Shown: positions 1 to 9,470, counted from the stretch's first letter. The stretch is 64,000 bases of DNA from Lentzea albidocapillata subsp. violacea (GCF_900100275.1 NZ_FNET01000001.1:682001-746000), one strand, 5' to 3'. Program-made: numbers and translations. The notes: a model not told the origin generated them from the letters alone.

Positions 1-1
1 C

Positions 2-331
2 GTGGTCGGCCTGCCCGCCACGATCCGCCAGGCGTGGGACCTGACCCGTCGCGGTGGCCACACGGTCGTCGTCGGCGCGGGCCGGGCGGACGCGATGGTG
101 TCGTTCAGCGCCCAGGAACTCTTCCTGCACGACAAGACGCTGCACGGCTCGTTCTACGGGACGGCGAACTTCCGCCGCGACATCCCGCGCATGATCGCGC
201 TGTGGCGGCAGGGCCGGCTGGACCTCGAAGGCATGATCAGCAAACGGATCAGGCTCGAGGACGTGAACGAGGGCCTGCAGGCCCTGCGTGGCGGTGGATC
301 GCTGATCCGTCAGGTCATTCTGTTCGACTGA
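2..331 (+). CDS. NDMA/zinc-type alcohol dehydrogenase, C-terminal part (truncated by window edge)
   Basis: Only the last 109 codons are inside the window; the frame is open to the left edge, so the start lies upstream. The visible part is the end of the Rossmann domain (GGHTVVVGAG) and the C-terminal lobe with the segment HGSFYGTANFRRDIP, characteristic of mycothiol/NDMA-dependent zinc alcohol dehydrogenases of actinobacteria. It would oxidise an alcohol to an aldehyde in the cytoplasm. A dehydrogenase, an aldehyde dehydrogenase and another dehydrogenase follow within 23 bp or less, which suggests one catabolic operon. Family is fairly sure; the substrate is unknown. Confidence 0.8.
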   Translation: MVGLPATIRQAWDLTRRGGHTVVVGAGRADAMVSFSAQELFLHDKTLHGSFYGTANFRRDIPRMIALWRQGRLDLEGMISKRIRLEDVNEGLQALRGGGSLIRQVILFD

Positions 332-354
332 CACATCTCTTCTGGGAGTCTTTT

Positions 355-1203
355 GTGGACCTTTCGGGGAAGGTCGCCGTGGTCACCGGCGCCGGTGCCG
401 GGCTCGGCCGCGCGGAGGCGCTGGAGCTCGCGAGGGCCGGTGCGTCGATCGTGCTCAACGACCTGCCGGGCTCGGCCGACTCCGCTGCGGCCGAGATCGG
501 CGAGCTGGGCGCGAAGTGCGTCGTGGTCGAGGGTGACGTGGGCGAGCGGAGTACCGCCGACGCCCTCGTCACCGCCGCGATGGAGCAGTTCGGCGGGCTG
601 CACGTCGTCGTGAACAACGCGGGTGTGCTGCGCGACCGGATGCTGTTCAACATGACCGACGAGGAGTGGGACCTGGTCGTGCGGGTGCACCTGCGCGGCC
701 ACTTCCTGTTGTCGCGCAACGCGGTCGCGTTGTGGAAGCAGCAGTCGAAGGCGGCCGGCGAACCGGTTTACGCGCGGATCGTGAACACCTCGTCGGAGGC
801 GTTCCTGCTCGGTTCGGAGGGCCAGGCCAACTACGCGGCGGCCAAGGCGGGGATCGCGGCGCTGACCGTGGCGACCGCTCGTGGCACAAGTCGTTACGGC
901 GTGCGCGCCAACGCGATCTGCCCACGTGCCCGCACCCAGATGACCGCGCACGTGTTCGGTGACGCACCGGCGGGCGACGACTCGCTGGCGCCCGAGCACG
1001 TCGCCAAGTTCGTCGCGCACCTGGCCGGACCGTCCGGCGACCGGATCAACGGCCAGGTCTTCGTCGTACATGGCGGCATGGTCGCGCTGATGGCACCACC
1101 GACCGTCGAGCAGAAGTTCGGCGCGTTCACCGATCTCGACGGCTACTTCGCCGATCGCGATCCACAGAGGACTTTCGCCTGTACGGAAACGATGGCCCTG
1201 TAG
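355..1203 (+). CDS. SDR-family oxidoreductase
   Basis: Predicted 282-residue short-chain dehydrogenase. GTG 355 was chosen because it follows a GGGAG-type ribosome site and starts directly at the Rossmann strand (DLSGKVAVVTGAG); the frame stays open further upstream but that reads through the preceding gene. Cofactor motif TGAGAGLG, structural NNAG, and catalytic Ser plus YAAAK are all present. The C-terminal ~30 residues after the SDR core are longer than in the simplest 250-residue SDRs. It sits between an alcohol dehydrogenase and an aldehyde dehydrogenase, so it probably works on an intermediate of the same pathway. Substrate not identifiable. Confidence 0.88.
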   Translation: MDLSGKVAVVTGAGAGLGRAEALELARAGASIVLNDLPGSADSAAAEIGELGAKCVVVEGDVGERSTADALVTAAMEQFGGLHVVVNNAGVLRDRMLFNMTDEEWDLVVRVHLRGHFLLSRNAVALWKQQSKAAGEPVYARIVNTSSEAFLLGSEGQANYAAAKAGIAALTVATARGTSRYGVRANAICPRARTQMTAHVFGDAPAGDDSLAPEHVAKFVAHLAGPSGDRINGQVFVVHGGMVALMAPPTVEQKFGAFTDLDGYFADRDPQRTFACTETMAL

Positions 1204-1211
1204 GAGGAGCT

Positions 1212-2717
1212 GTGACGCTCACCGTCCAACCGCACCGCGAGACGCTGGGACTCAAGGACGGCCGGCTGCTCATCGGAGGCGAGTTCCGCGACACCGACGA
1301 GACCTGGACCCACCACCACCCCGCCACCGGCGAGGAGATCGGCAGCTTCGCCGTCGCCTCGGTGCAGGACGTGGACGCGGCGGTGCGTGCGGCCCGCAAG
1401 GCGTTCGACGAGGGCACCTGGCCGCGCAGCCGGGCGGGTGAGCGCATCAAGGTCCTGCGCAGGTACGGAGATCTGCTGCGGGAGCACTCGGACGAGCTGC
1501 GCGGACTGCAGGCACTGGACAACGGCGTGCCGCTGTCGTTCGGGCAGATCTACGCCACCTCGGTCGGCATCGCGGCGGACATCTTCGACCACCACGCGGG
1601 CTGGATCGACAAGGTCGGCGGCCAGACCCTGCCGCCTTACCAGGGCGGCGACCACCTCGCGATGACCTTCCGCGAACCGGTCGGCGTCGTCGCGGCGATC
1701 CTGCCGTGGAACGCGCCGTTCGTGCTGTTCGCCCAGAAACTCGCGCCCGCGCTGGCCGCCGGCTGCACGGTCGTGGTCAAGCCGTCGGAGTACGCGTCGT
1801 TCTGCGTGATCCGCATGGTCGAGCTGCTGATCGAGGCCGGACTGCCGGAGGGCGTCGTCAACCTCGTCACCGGCCCCGGCAACCCGACCGGCGAGGCGCT
1901 GATCACCCACCCCGCCGTCGACAAGATCAGCTTCACCGGCAGCCGCGCCATCGGCCGCCGGATCGTCGAGGCCTCCGCCGGGACGATGAAGCGCGTGTCC
2001 CTGGAGCTGGGCGGGAAGTCGCCGGCGATCGTGTTCGCGGACGCCCCGAACGTCGGCCTCGCCGCGATGACCTGCATGGGCATGGTCACGATGGGTCTGT
2101 CCGGCCAGGCGTGCGTGGCGCACACGCGGGCGTTGGTGCAGCGGGACGCGCAGGACGAGTTCATCGCGATGGCGCAGATGCTCGCGGGCGCGGTGACGTT
2201 CGGCGACCCGTTCGACCCCGCCGTGCTGGCCAGCCCGCTGATCAACGGCAAGCAGCTCGAACGCGTGCTCGGCTACATCGAGCGCGGACAGGAGGAGGGC
2301 GCCCGCCTCGTCACCGGAGGCACCCGGCTCGACGGCGACTACGCGTCCGGGAACTTCGTGGCACCAACGATTTTCGCCGACGCCAACAACGACATGGCCA
2401 TCGCGCGTGACGAGATCTTCGGCCCGGTGCTGACAGTCGTGCCGTTCGACGACGAGGAAGAAGCCGTCCGCATCGCGAACGACACCGAGTACGGCCTGGG
2501 CGCCGGCGTCTACACCAACGACGTCCGCCGCGCGTTCCGCGTCTCGAAGGCCCTGCGCGTCGGCATGGTCGGCATCAACGGTTTCCAGCTCGAACCGCAC
2601 ATCCCGTTCGGCGGCTACAAGCAGTCGGGCCTCGGCCGCGAGGGCGGGCAGAGCGCCTACGAGGCCTACACCGAGCTCAAGACCGTGATGATGCCGCTGA
2701 CCGACGAGATGATGTAG
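1212..2717 (+). CDS. NAD(P)-dependent aldehyde dehydrogenase
   Basis: 501-residue aldehyde dehydrogenase that should oxidise an aldehyde to the acid. The GTG start follows a strong GGAGGAG site by 3 bases. Conserved ALDH features are present: the WN motif (LPWNAPFV), the general-base glutamate in LELGGKSP, the catalytic cysteine in SGQACVAHTR, and EIFGPVL near the C-terminus. It is the third gene of the operon; its stop TAG is immediately followed by the ATG of the next SDR, so the two are co-translated. Substrate unknown. The flanking dehydrogenases suggest an aromatic, terpenoid or alicyclic alcohol pathway, which is inference. Confidence 0.93.
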   Translation: MTLTVQPHRETLGLKDGRLLIGGEFRDTDETWTHHHPATGEEIGSFAVASVQDVDAAVRAARKAFDEGTWPRSRAGERIKVLRRYGDLLREHSDELRGLQALDNGVPLSFGQIYATSVGIAADIFDHHAGWIDKVGGQTLPPYQGGDHLAMTFREPVGVVAAILPWNAPFVLFAQKLAPALAAGCTVVVKPSEYASFCVIRMVELLIEAGLPEGVVNLVTGPGNPTGEALITHPAVDKISFTGSRAIGRRIVEASAGTMKRVSLELGGKSPAIVFADAPNVGLAAMTCMGMVTMGLSGQACVAHTRALVQRDAQDEFIAMAQMLAGAVTFGDPFDPAVLASPLINGKQLERVLGYIERGQEEGARLVTGGTRLDGDYASGNFVAPTIFADANNDMAIARDEIFGPVLTVVPFDDEEEAVRIANDTEYGLGAGVYTNDVRRAFRVSKALRVGMVGINGFQLEPHIPFGGYKQSGLGREGGQSAYEAYTELKTVMMPLTDEMM

Positions 2718-3467
2718 ATGCGGCTCGACGGAAAGGTCGCCCTGATCACCGGCGCCGCCCGGGGTCAGGGAGCGGCCGCGGCACGCCGGTTCGCCGCCGA
2801 GGGCGCGCGGGTGATGATCACCGACGTCCTCGACGACCAGGGCAAGGAACTCGCCGCCGAGCTCGGTGCCGAGTACTGCCACCTGGACGTGTCCTCCGAG
2901 GACGGATGGGCGGACGCCGTCGAGTTCACCGTCGCGACGTTCGGCGACATCACGGTTCTCGTCAACAACGCCGGCATCCTGCACTTCTCCGCGTTGGCGG
3001 ACACCACGCTCGCCGACTACCAGCGGGTGATCGGCATCAACCAGGTCGGCACGTTCCTCGGCATGCGTGCGGTCGTGTCGTCGATGAAGCAGGCCGGCGG
3101 CGGGTCGATCGTGAACGTGTCGTCGGTCGAGGGCCTGGGCGGCATGCCGTACCTGGTGGCGTACACGGCGTCGAAGTTCGCGATCCGCGGCATGACCAAA
3201 GTCGCCGCGATGGAACTGGGGCAGCACGGGATCCGGGTGAACTCCGTGCATCCCGGTGCCATCGACACCCCGATGGTCAGCCAGGCCCTGGGCCGGCCGA
3301 TCGACGTCTCGCCGATAGGCAAGAAGCTGGCGTTGCGCCGGATCGGGCAGCCGGAGGACGTCGCGAACGTCGTGCTGTTCCTGGCCAGTGACGACAGCGC
3401 CTACTGCACGGGCGGCGAGTTCGTGGTCGACGGAGGGGCGACGGCGACGCACGCGTTGAACGGTTGA
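2718..3467 (+). CDS. SDR-family oxidoreductase (hydroxysteroid-dehydrogenase-like)
   Basis: 249-residue classical SDR starting on the base after the ALDH stop. Motifs: TGAARGQG for NAD(P), NNAG, the catalytic Ser in NVSSVEG and Tyr/Lys in YTASK, and a C-terminal GGEFVVDGG strand. The GQG cofactor variant and overall pattern resemble 3-alpha/20-beta-hydroxysteroid dehydrogenases, but SDR specificity cannot be read from motifs. Probably the same operon as the upstream dehydrogenases. Confidence 0.9.
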   Translation: MRLDGKVALITGAARGQGAAAARRFAAEGARVMITDVLDDQGKELAAELGAEYCHLDVSSEDGWADAVEFTVATFGDITVLVNNAGILHFSALADTTLADYQRVIGINQVGTFLGMRAVVSSMKQAGGGSIVNVSSVEGLGGMPYLVAYTASKFAIRGMTKVAAMELGQHGIRVNSVHPGAIDTPMVSQALGRPIDVSPIGKKLALRRIGQPEDVANVVLFLASDDSAYCTGGEFVVDGGATATHALNG

Positions 3468-3497
3468 CGGTTACCCCAGGTGAACTACGTTGGGTTC

Positions 3498-4610
3498 ATG
3501 CTGAACCCGCTGACCCAGGTGTCCTTGGAACGGTTACGGCGGCGCACGAGCGTGAAGTGGCGGCAGTTCCCGGACGACGTGCTGCCGTTGTGGGTGGCCG
3601 AGATGGACGTCGACCTGGCTGAGCCCGTCAGACAGGCCGTCCTCGACGCCCTGGACCTCGGCGACACCGGCTACCCGGCCGGCACCGACTACCAGGAGGC
3701 GCTCGCGGCGTTCGCGCGACAGCGCTGGGGCTGGAACCTCCCGGTGGAACGCACGGCGCTCGTGTCCGACGTGATGCTCGGCATCGTCGAGCTGATCAAG
3801 CTGGTGTCCGGGCCCGGTGCCCCCGTGATCGTCAGCCCGCCGGTGTACCCGCCGTTCTACCTGTTCGTCAGGAGCATGGGCCGCGCGGTCGTCGAGGCAC
3901 CGCTGCGGCACGGCCGCCTCGACCTGGAGGTGCTGGAGCGGACGTTCCAGCACGTCAAAGCCGATCGTCCGGTGTACCTGCTGTGCAACCCGCAGAACCC
4001 GACGGGCACCGTCCACACCGCCGAGGAGCTCACGGCCCTCGCGCGGCTGGCCGAGACGTACGGCGTTCGCGTGATCGCCGACGAGATCCACGCCCCGCTC
4101 GTCTCCAGGGGCACCCGGTTCGTGCCGTACCTGAGCGTCGACGAGAACGGGATGTCGCTCATGTCCGCGTCGAAGGGCTGGAACCTGGCGGCCATGCGGG
4201 CAGCGGTCGCGATCTCCGGCACCGACGACCTCGCGAGGCTGCCCGAGGAGGTCAGCCACGGACCGAGCCACTTCGGCACGATCGCGCACGCGGCCGCGCT
4301 CAGGCACGGCGGCGAGTGGCTCGACGCGCTGCTGGCCGGGCTCGACGACAACCGGAAACTGCTGAAGAACCTGCTCGCCGAGCACCTGCCCGAGATCGGC
4401 TACGAACCCTCCGAGGCGACCTTCCTGGCCTGGCTCGACTGCCGGGCCGTCAGCGCCGACCCGGCCGCGTTCTTCGTCGAGCGGGGCAAGGTGGCCCTGA
4501 TGTCGGGCGCCGGGTTCGGCAGCGGGGGAGCGGGCCACGTCCGGTTCAACATCGGCACCTCACCCGAGATCATCACCGAGGCCGTGCGCAGGATGGCTGC
4601 CAGCCGCTGA
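3498..4610 (+). CDS. PatB/MalY-type PLP aminotransferase or C-S lyase
   Basis: About 370 residues, class I/II fold PLP enzyme of the MalY/PatB group (cystathionine beta-lyase/aminotransferase). The usual opening of this family (NPL, R-TSVKW, LPLWVAEMDV) begins at ATG 3498, so that start is preferred over the upstream GTG 3480. The Schiff-base lysine lies in SASKGWNLA, and NPQNPTG and DEIHAPLV are the expected PLP-binding segments. It follows the dehydrogenase operon by 30 bp and may be its last gene. A hairpin overlapping the stop codon closes the unit. Whether it acts as lyase or transaminase is undecided. Confidence 0.85.
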   Translation: MLNPLTQVSLERLRRRTSVKWRQFPDDVLPLWVAEMDVDLAEPVRQAVLDALDLGDTGYPAGTDYQEALAAFARQRWGWNLPVERTALVSDVMLGIVELIKLVSGPGAPVIVSPPVYPPFYLFVRSMGRAVVEAPLRHGRLDLEVLERTFQHVKADRPVYLLCNPQNPTGTVHTAEELTALARLAETYGVRVIADEIHAPLVSRGTRFVPYLSVDENGMSLMSASKGWNLAAMRAAVAISGTDDLARLPEEVSHGPSHFGTIAHAAALRHGGEWLDALLAGLDDNRKLLKNLLAEHLPEIGYEPSEATFLAWLDCRAVSADPAAFFVERGKVALMSGAGFGSGGAGHVRFNIGTSPEIITEAVRRMAASR

Positions 4611-4638
4611 CAGCGTGCTGTGCGTGGTCTGTCAGCGG
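4604..4638 (+). terminator. hairpin terminator overlapping the PatB-like stop codon
   Basis: Perfect 10-bp inverted repeat CCGCTGACAG / CTGTCAGCGG with a 15-nt loop; the left arm contains the TGA stop at 4608-4610. No T-tract follows, as is usual in actinomycetes. It separates the catabolic operon from the ABC exporter, whose start lies 38 bp further on. Confidence 0.65.
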
Positions 4639-4675
4639 CGCGGCGCACAGTTCCCCCTGAACACAGGGAGGAACG

Positions 4676-5626
4676 ATGGCACTCGCGATCAGGGCAGAAG
4701 GCCTGGTCAAGCACTACGGGGAGACCAAGGCGCTGGACGGCGTGGACCTCGAGGTGCCGGAGGGGAAGGTCGTGGGGGTGCTCGGGCCGAACGGCGCGGG
4801 CAAGACCACGGCGGTGCGGGTGCTGGCCACGTTGCTGCGCCCGGACGCGGGGCACGCCACGGTCCACGGCCACGACGTGGTGAAGGACCCGCGGGCGGTC
4901 CGGTCGCTGATCGGGCTGACCGGGCAGTACGCGTCGGTGGACGAGGACCTCTCCGGGACGGAGAACCTCGTGCTGCTGGCCCGGCTGCTCGACTTCTCCC
5001 GTGCGGGGGCACGGGCGAAGGCCGCCGAGCTGCTGGAACGGTTCGAGCTCACCGACGCCGCGGGACGGGCCGCCAAGACGTACTCGGGCGGTATGCGCCG
5101 GCGGCTCGACCTCGCGGCCAGCCTGGTCGGCAACCCGTCCGTGCTGTACCTGGACGAACCGACCACCGGGCTGGACCCGCACGCCCGCAACGAGGTGTGG
5201 GCGGTGGTGCGCAAGCTCGTCGCGAACGGCGTGACGGTCCTGCTCACCACGCAGTACCTGGAGGAGGCCGACCAGCTCGCGGACTCGATCACGGTGTTCG
5301 ACCACGGCCGCGTCGTGGCCGAGGGCAGGCCGGACGAGCTGAAGCGGCGCGTGGGCGGGCAGACGCTGCAGGTGCGGCCGACGTCGTTGCGCGATCTCGA
5401 CGTGGTGTACCGGATTCTCGGTGACCTGACCGGGGTCCGGCCGACGAGGGACGACGACACGGGACTGCTGACGGCGCCGGTGAACGACCCGGTGCTGTTG
5501 TCCACTTTGGTCCGCAAGCTCGACGAAGCCGGCATCACCGCGGACGAACTGGCGCTGCGGCTGCCCTCGCTCGACGAGGTCTTCCTCTCGCTCACCGGCA
5601 AGCGGAACGAGGGGAGCCTGGTATGA
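4676..5626 (+). CDS. DrrA-type ABC transporter ATP-binding protein
   Basis: 316-residue ATPase of the daunorubicin-resistance (DrrA/ABC-2) group that powers export by the adjacent permease. Walker A GPNGAGKTT, signature YSGGMRRRLDL and Walker B VLYLDEPTTGLD are intact, followed by the ~90-residue C-terminal extension typical of DrrA proteins. ATG 4676 follows an AGGGAGGA site. Its TGA overlaps the permease ATG. The cargo, probably a hydrophobic metabolite or lipid, cannot be read from the sequence. Confidence 0.93.
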   Translation: MALAIRAEGLVKHYGETKALDGVDLEVPEGKVVGVLGPNGAGKTTAVRVLATLLRPDAGHATVHGHDVVKDPRAVRSLIGLTGQYASVDEDLSGTENLVLLARLLDFSRAGARAKAAELLERFELTDAAGRAAKTYSGGMRRRLDLAASLVGNPSVLYLDEPTTGLDPHARNEVWAVVRKLVANGVTVLLTTQYLEEADQLADSITVFDHGRVVAEGRPDELKRRVGGQTLQVRPTSLRDLDVVYRILGDLTGVRPTRDDDTGLLTAPVNDPVLLSTLVRKLDEAGITADELALRLPSLDEVFLSLTGKRNEGSLV

Positions 5627-6396
5627 GCACGATCGCGTTGGACAGGGGAGTGCGCCACGGCTTCGCGCTGGCCTGGCGGGGCATCCTCAAGATCCGCAAG
5701 AACCCCGAGCAGCTGGCGGACGTGACGATCGCGCCCATCATCCTGCTGGTGATGTTCACCTATCTCTTCGGTGGCGCGCTCGCCGGGAACACCGACGCCT
5801 ACCTGCAGATGCTCGTGCCGGGCATCCTGGTGATGAACATCCTGCAGGCGAGCATGACCGCGGGCGTCCAGCTGAACACGGACGTCTCCAAGGGCGTCTT
5901 CGACAGGTTCCGGGCGATGCCGATCGCGAGGTCGGCACCGTTGGTGGGCGCGGTGCTGGCGGATGTCGTGCGGTACGTGGTGTGCGTCGTGGTGCTGCTG
6001 ATCATCGCCACGGTCATGGGCTACCGGGTGCAGACGGGGCCGGCGGAGCTGCTGATCGCGGCGGGGCTCGCGATCGCGTTCGGACTGTGCTTCTGCTGGG
6101 CGTCGGTGTTCGTGGGCATGCTGCTCAAGACCCCGCAGGCCGTGCAGGGCATCATGATCGTGCTGATCATGCCGTTGACGTTCGGCAGCAACGTGTTCGT
6201 CGGCACCGAGACGATGCCGGGCTGGCTCAGGGCGTGGGCGGACATCAGCCCCGTGAGCCTGCTGTCGGACGCGCTGCGCGGTTTGCTCAACGGCGGTGCG
6301 ATCGCCGGGCCGCTCGTCGGATCGCTGATCTGGATGGCAGGAGCGGTCGCGGTGTTCTTCCCGCTGGCGATGTGGGCCTACCGCAGGCGCGTGTGA
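5623..6396 (+). CDS. DrrB-type ABC-2 transporter permease
   Basis: 257-residue integral membrane protein with about six hydrophobic helices (for example IAPIILLVMFTYLFGGAL, VVLLIIATVMGY, WMAGAVAVFFPLAMW). Its start overlaps the ATPase stop by 4 bp (ATGA), so the pair is translationally coupled. It includes the ABC-2 signature region around QAVQGIMIVLIMPLTFGSN. Forms an exporter in the cytoplasmic membrane. The stop abuts the convergent AfsR-like gene with no spacer. Confidence 0.92.
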   Translation: MSTIALDRGVRHGFALAWRGILKIRKNPEQLADVTIAPIILLVMFTYLFGGALAGNTDAYLQMLVPGILVMNILQASMTAGVQLNTDVSKGVFDRFRAMPIARSAPLVGAVLADVVRYVVCVVVLLIIATVMGYRVQTGPAELLIAAGLAIAFGLCFCWASVFVGMLLKTPQAVQGIMIVLIMPLTFGSNVFVGTETMPGWLRAWADISPVSLLSDALRGLLNGGAIAGPLVGSLIWMAGAVAVFFPLAMWAYRRRV

Positions 6397-9300
6397 TCAG
6401 GAGGCGGGCCTGAGGCCCGCCTCTTCGCGCACCCGTTGCAGCGCCTCGGCTTTGGTGATCGTCAGCGGTGCGGGCTCGCCCAGTTCGGCGACGAGGCGCC
6501 GCACGTCCGGATCACCCAGGTCGAGCCGCCCGCGGATGAGCTGGGCGAGAGCCATCAACCGCCGCGCGGCGTCGTCGCGGCCCTGCAGGTGCCGCAGGTG
6601 GGCAAGAAGTTCCGTCACCGTCGCGAGATCCGGCATGTCGCCGCGTTCGGACGTCGTCTCGACGGCCACCGCGGTGAACGCCTCGGCGTCGCCGAACCTG
6701 CCGTCGGCGAGCGCGATGCGCGCGTCGAGCATGGCCACCCACTCCGCGACGAACGACCCGAGCAAGGACGACCTGGTGGCGCGCTGGGCGAACGAGACGC
6801 TCAGCGCGCGTGCCTCCTCGATCCTGCCCGCGCGCAGCACGACCTCGGCCTTCGCGTAGCCGAGCATCGTGGACAGTTGGTCGTTGCCGACGTCCCGGAC
6901 GAACTGCTCCGCCGCGACCACCTCGCGCGCGGCCGCGGCGTGATCACCCATGCGCGCGTACTCCACCGCGAGCCGCCACCGCTGCTGCGCGGCGTCGTCC
7001 TGCGACCGCAGTTCCGTCGCCGCCTCCAGCCCGCGCTGGTAGAGGTCGATCGCCGCCTGGTTGTCTCCGGTCTGCGAGACGAACGCGGCCTTCATGCCGA
7101 GCGTCATCGCCGAACCCCACCGGTCCCCGATGGCCGTGAACTGGTCGTACGCGCGGTCGCGGGCCTGTTCGGCGCCTTCCAGGTCACCTTCGTCGGCCAG
7201 CATGAAGCTGTGCGCCCACTCCGCGCCCGCCCTGGCCCACGGGTCCTCGCTCGCCGCCGCCCGCGCCACCTCGCGCCGCGCCAGTTCGGCGTTCTGGCTG
7301 AGGAACGCGAGCATCGGCAGCGCGATCGCGAGCGAGGGGTACTTCTGGACGGCGCCGGAGTCCACGCAGTGCTCGATGACCGCCGCGGCCTCCGCCGCGT
7401 CCGTCACCCCGGGCAAGGCGGCCATGATGAGCTGCATGGCCCGGAACGTGGCGAAGCGGTCGGCGGGCAGCAGGTCGCCGAGCGCGAGCACGTCGCGCAC
7501 CGACATCTCCGCGCGTTCGTTGTCGCCCTTGACGAGCCAGTACCAGAACGTGTCACCGAGCAGGTCCGCCGCCAGCTCGACCTCGTGGTCGTCGATCGCT
7601 CCGCGCAACGCCGCCACGACATTGTCCTGCTCCGCCTCGTAGACGTCGATCGCCTCGAGCTGCCGCGCGGTGCGGGTGAGCGGCTCCCAGCGCGCGGTCA
7701 GTTCGCGGTAGTAGTGCCGGAACCGTCCGACGACCTCCCGCTTCTCGCCGGACGCGTCGAGCTGTTCGGCCGCGTAGACCCGGATCGTCTCCAGCATCCG
7801 GTACCGCGGCTCGCCCTCGATCTCGATGACGTCCACGATGGACTTCTCGACCAGCGACGTGAGCACGTAGAACGGGTCCGGCAGGCAGACGGCCTCGATC
7901 GCGGCGAGGTCGGCGCCGGCGGGGAACACCGCGAACCGCCGGGCCAGCAGCAGCTCCTCCTCGGTCAGCAGGTCCCAGCTCCACTCGACGACCGCGCGCA
8001 ACGTGCGCTGGCGCGGCAGCGCGGTGCGGCTGCCCGAGGTGAGCAACCGGAACCGGTCGTCCAGGCGCTGGGTGATCTGCCGGACCGTCATCGACCGCAG
8101 CCGCGCCGCCGCCAGTTCCAGCGCGAGCGGCATGCCGTCGAGCCTGCGGCAGATCATCCGCACGTCGTCCACAGTGGACCCGTCCAGCCGGAACCCTGGC
8201 TTCACCGCGCTCGCCCGGTCGAGGAACAGCCGCACCGCGCCGAACGCGGACACGTCCGCCTGGCCGTTGGGCACGGCGAGCGGGCCGATCGGGCACAGCG
8301 ACTCGCCGTCGATCGCGAGCGGTTCCCTGCTGGTCGCGAGCACGCGGAGGTTCGGTACCCGGCGCAGCAGCTCGGTGGTGAACTCGGCCGCCGCCCCGAT
8401 CAGGTGCTCGCAGTTGTCCAGCACCAGCAACGACTCCCCGGCGCGGAGCACCTCGGCGATCCGGTCCATGCCCTCGCTGGTCCGCCGCCGCGGATCCCCG
8501 GCGAACGTCACCTCGAACGCGCTGAGCACCGCACCGGCGAGGTCCTCGGCCGCCCGGACACCGGCCAGCGCCGCGAACCACACGCGGCCCTTGCCGTGCA
8601 ACGGATGCCGTGCCGCGACCTCGGTGGCGAGCCGCGTCTTGCCCGCGCCGCCCGGCCCCGCCAGCGTCACCAGCCGGGCCCGGCCGAGCAGTCCGGCGAT
8701 CTCCACGAGCTCGTCGTCGCGCCCGACGAAGCTGGTGAGCCGCACCGGCAACCGGTCGATCACCGGCCGCGGCCCGAGTTCGCCGCGCAGTGCCGCGAGG
8801 TGGACGTCCTGCAGTTCCTGGGAGGGATCGACCCCCAGTTCGTCGGCGAGCCTGCCGCGGACCTCGGCGTAGAGGCGCAGCGCGTCGGACTGCCTGCCCT
8901 GCGCGCACAACGCCCTCATCAGCAGCCCGGCCAGGCGTTCGCGCAGCGGGTGCGTCTCGTGCAACGCGGTCAGTGCGGCGACGTCGAGTTCGCCACGGTC
9001 CTCCTGCGCGGACAGACGTGCTTCCTCGAGCCGTGCGGCCGTCGGCGCGGCGAACGGCGCCTCCCGCACGTCGGCCAGCGCGTCACCACGCCACAGCGCG
9101 AGCGCCTCGTCCAGCCGGCCCGCGGCGCGCAGCCGTTCGAACCGGAAGACGTCGACGTCCTCGGTCGTCACGCCCAGCCGGTAACCGCCCGGTTCCAGCG
9201 TGACCGGGCAGACCTTGCGCAGCCTCGACACGAGCGACTGCAGCGCGTTCAGGGCGTCGGCGGGCGGCTGCTCGCCCCAGAGGTCGTCGATCAGCGTCGT

Positions 9301-9429
9301 CGTCGGCACCGGGCGGCCGGGGTCGAGCGCGAGGCGTGCGACGAGCATGCGGACGCGGGCGCCACCGATGTCGACCGGTGTGCCGTCCTCCGTCTCGACG
9401 GTCGTCGGGCCCAGCAATGCCACGCGCAC
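6397..9429 (-). CDS. AfsR/SARP-family transcriptional regulator with NB-ARC and TPR regions
   Basis: 1010 residues. An OmpR-like winged helix (about 1-90, starting MRVALLGPTTVE) is followed by a bacterial transcriptional activation domain (about 95-220). Next is a P-loop NTPase with LAGPGGAGKTRLA and LLVLDNCEHL, then a long alpha-helical TPR-like half. This is the AfsR/StrR-activator architecture; such proteins activate specialised metabolism or transport genes. The GTG start follows the dgdR-like gene by 41 bp on the same strand, so they may be co-transcribed. It is convergent with the DrrAB exporter and is a candidate regulator of it. The target is inference. Confidence 0.88.
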   Translation of the reverse strand: MRVALLGPTTVETEDGTPVDIGGARVRMLVARLALDPGRPVPTTTLIDDLWGEQPPADALNALQSLVSRLRKVCPVTLEPGGYRLGVTTEDVDVFRFERLRAAGRLDEALALWRGDALADVREAPFAAPTAARLEEARLSAQEDRGELDVAALTALHETHPLRERLAGLLMRALCAQGRQSDALRLYAEVRGRLADELGVDPSQELQDVHLAALRGELGPRPVIDRLPVRLTSFVGRDDELVEIAGLLGRARLVTLAGPGGAGKTRLATEVAARHPLHGKGRVWFAALAGVRAAEDLAGAVLSAFEVTFAGDPRRRTSEGMDRIAEVLRAGESLLVLDNCEHLIGAAAEFTTELLRRVPNLRVLATSREPLAIDGESLCPIGPLAVPNGQADVSAFGAVRLFLDRASAVKPGFRLDGSTVDDVRMICRRLDGMPLALELAAARLRSMTVRQITQRLDDRFRLLTSGSRTALPRQRTLRAVVEWSWDLLTEEELLLARRFAVFPAGADLAAIEAVCLPDPFYVLTSLVEKSIVDVIEIEGEPRYRMLETIRVYAAEQLDASGEKREVVGRFRHYYRELTARWEPLTRTARQLEAIDVYEAEQDNVVAALRGAIDDHEVELAADLLGDTFWYWLVKGDNERAEMSVRDVLALGDLLPADRFATFRAMQLIMAALPGVTDAAEAAAVIEHCVDSGAVQKYPSLAIALPMLAFLSQNAELARREVARAAASEDPWARAGAEWAHSFMLADEGDLEGAEQARDRAYDQFTAIGDRWGSAMTLGMKAAFVSQTGDNQAAIDLYQRGLEAATELRSQDDAAQQRWRLAVEYARMGDHAAAAREVVAAEQFVRDVGNDQLSTMLGYAKAEVVLRAGRIEEARALSVSFAQRATRSSLLGSFVAEWVAMLDARIALADGRFGDAEAFTAVAVETTSERGDMPDLATVTELLAHLRHLQGRDDAARRLMALAQLIRGRLDLGDPDVRRLVAELGEPAPLTITKAEALQRVREEAGLRPAS
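6401..6423. terminator. bidirectional hairpin inside the 3' end of the AfsR-like gene
   Basis: Perfect 10-bp stem GAGGCGGGCC / GGCCCGCCTC with a TGA loop, 4 bp past the permease stop and inside the last codons of the convergent regulator gene. It can serve as terminator for the plus-strand exporter operon and as a 3' hairpin for the minus-strand mRNA. Confidence 0.65.
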
Positions 9430-9470
9430 GGGTTCCAGCCTTCCAGATCACCTGGGGACCATGCTCAGGA

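Noticed and set aside
1143-3452. 769-codon open frame antisense to the aldehyde dehydrogenase and SDR genes
   Set aside because: High-GC shadow frame. The plus strand carries complete ALDH and SDR motifs, while the antisense product is Arg/His/Gly-rich with no domain.
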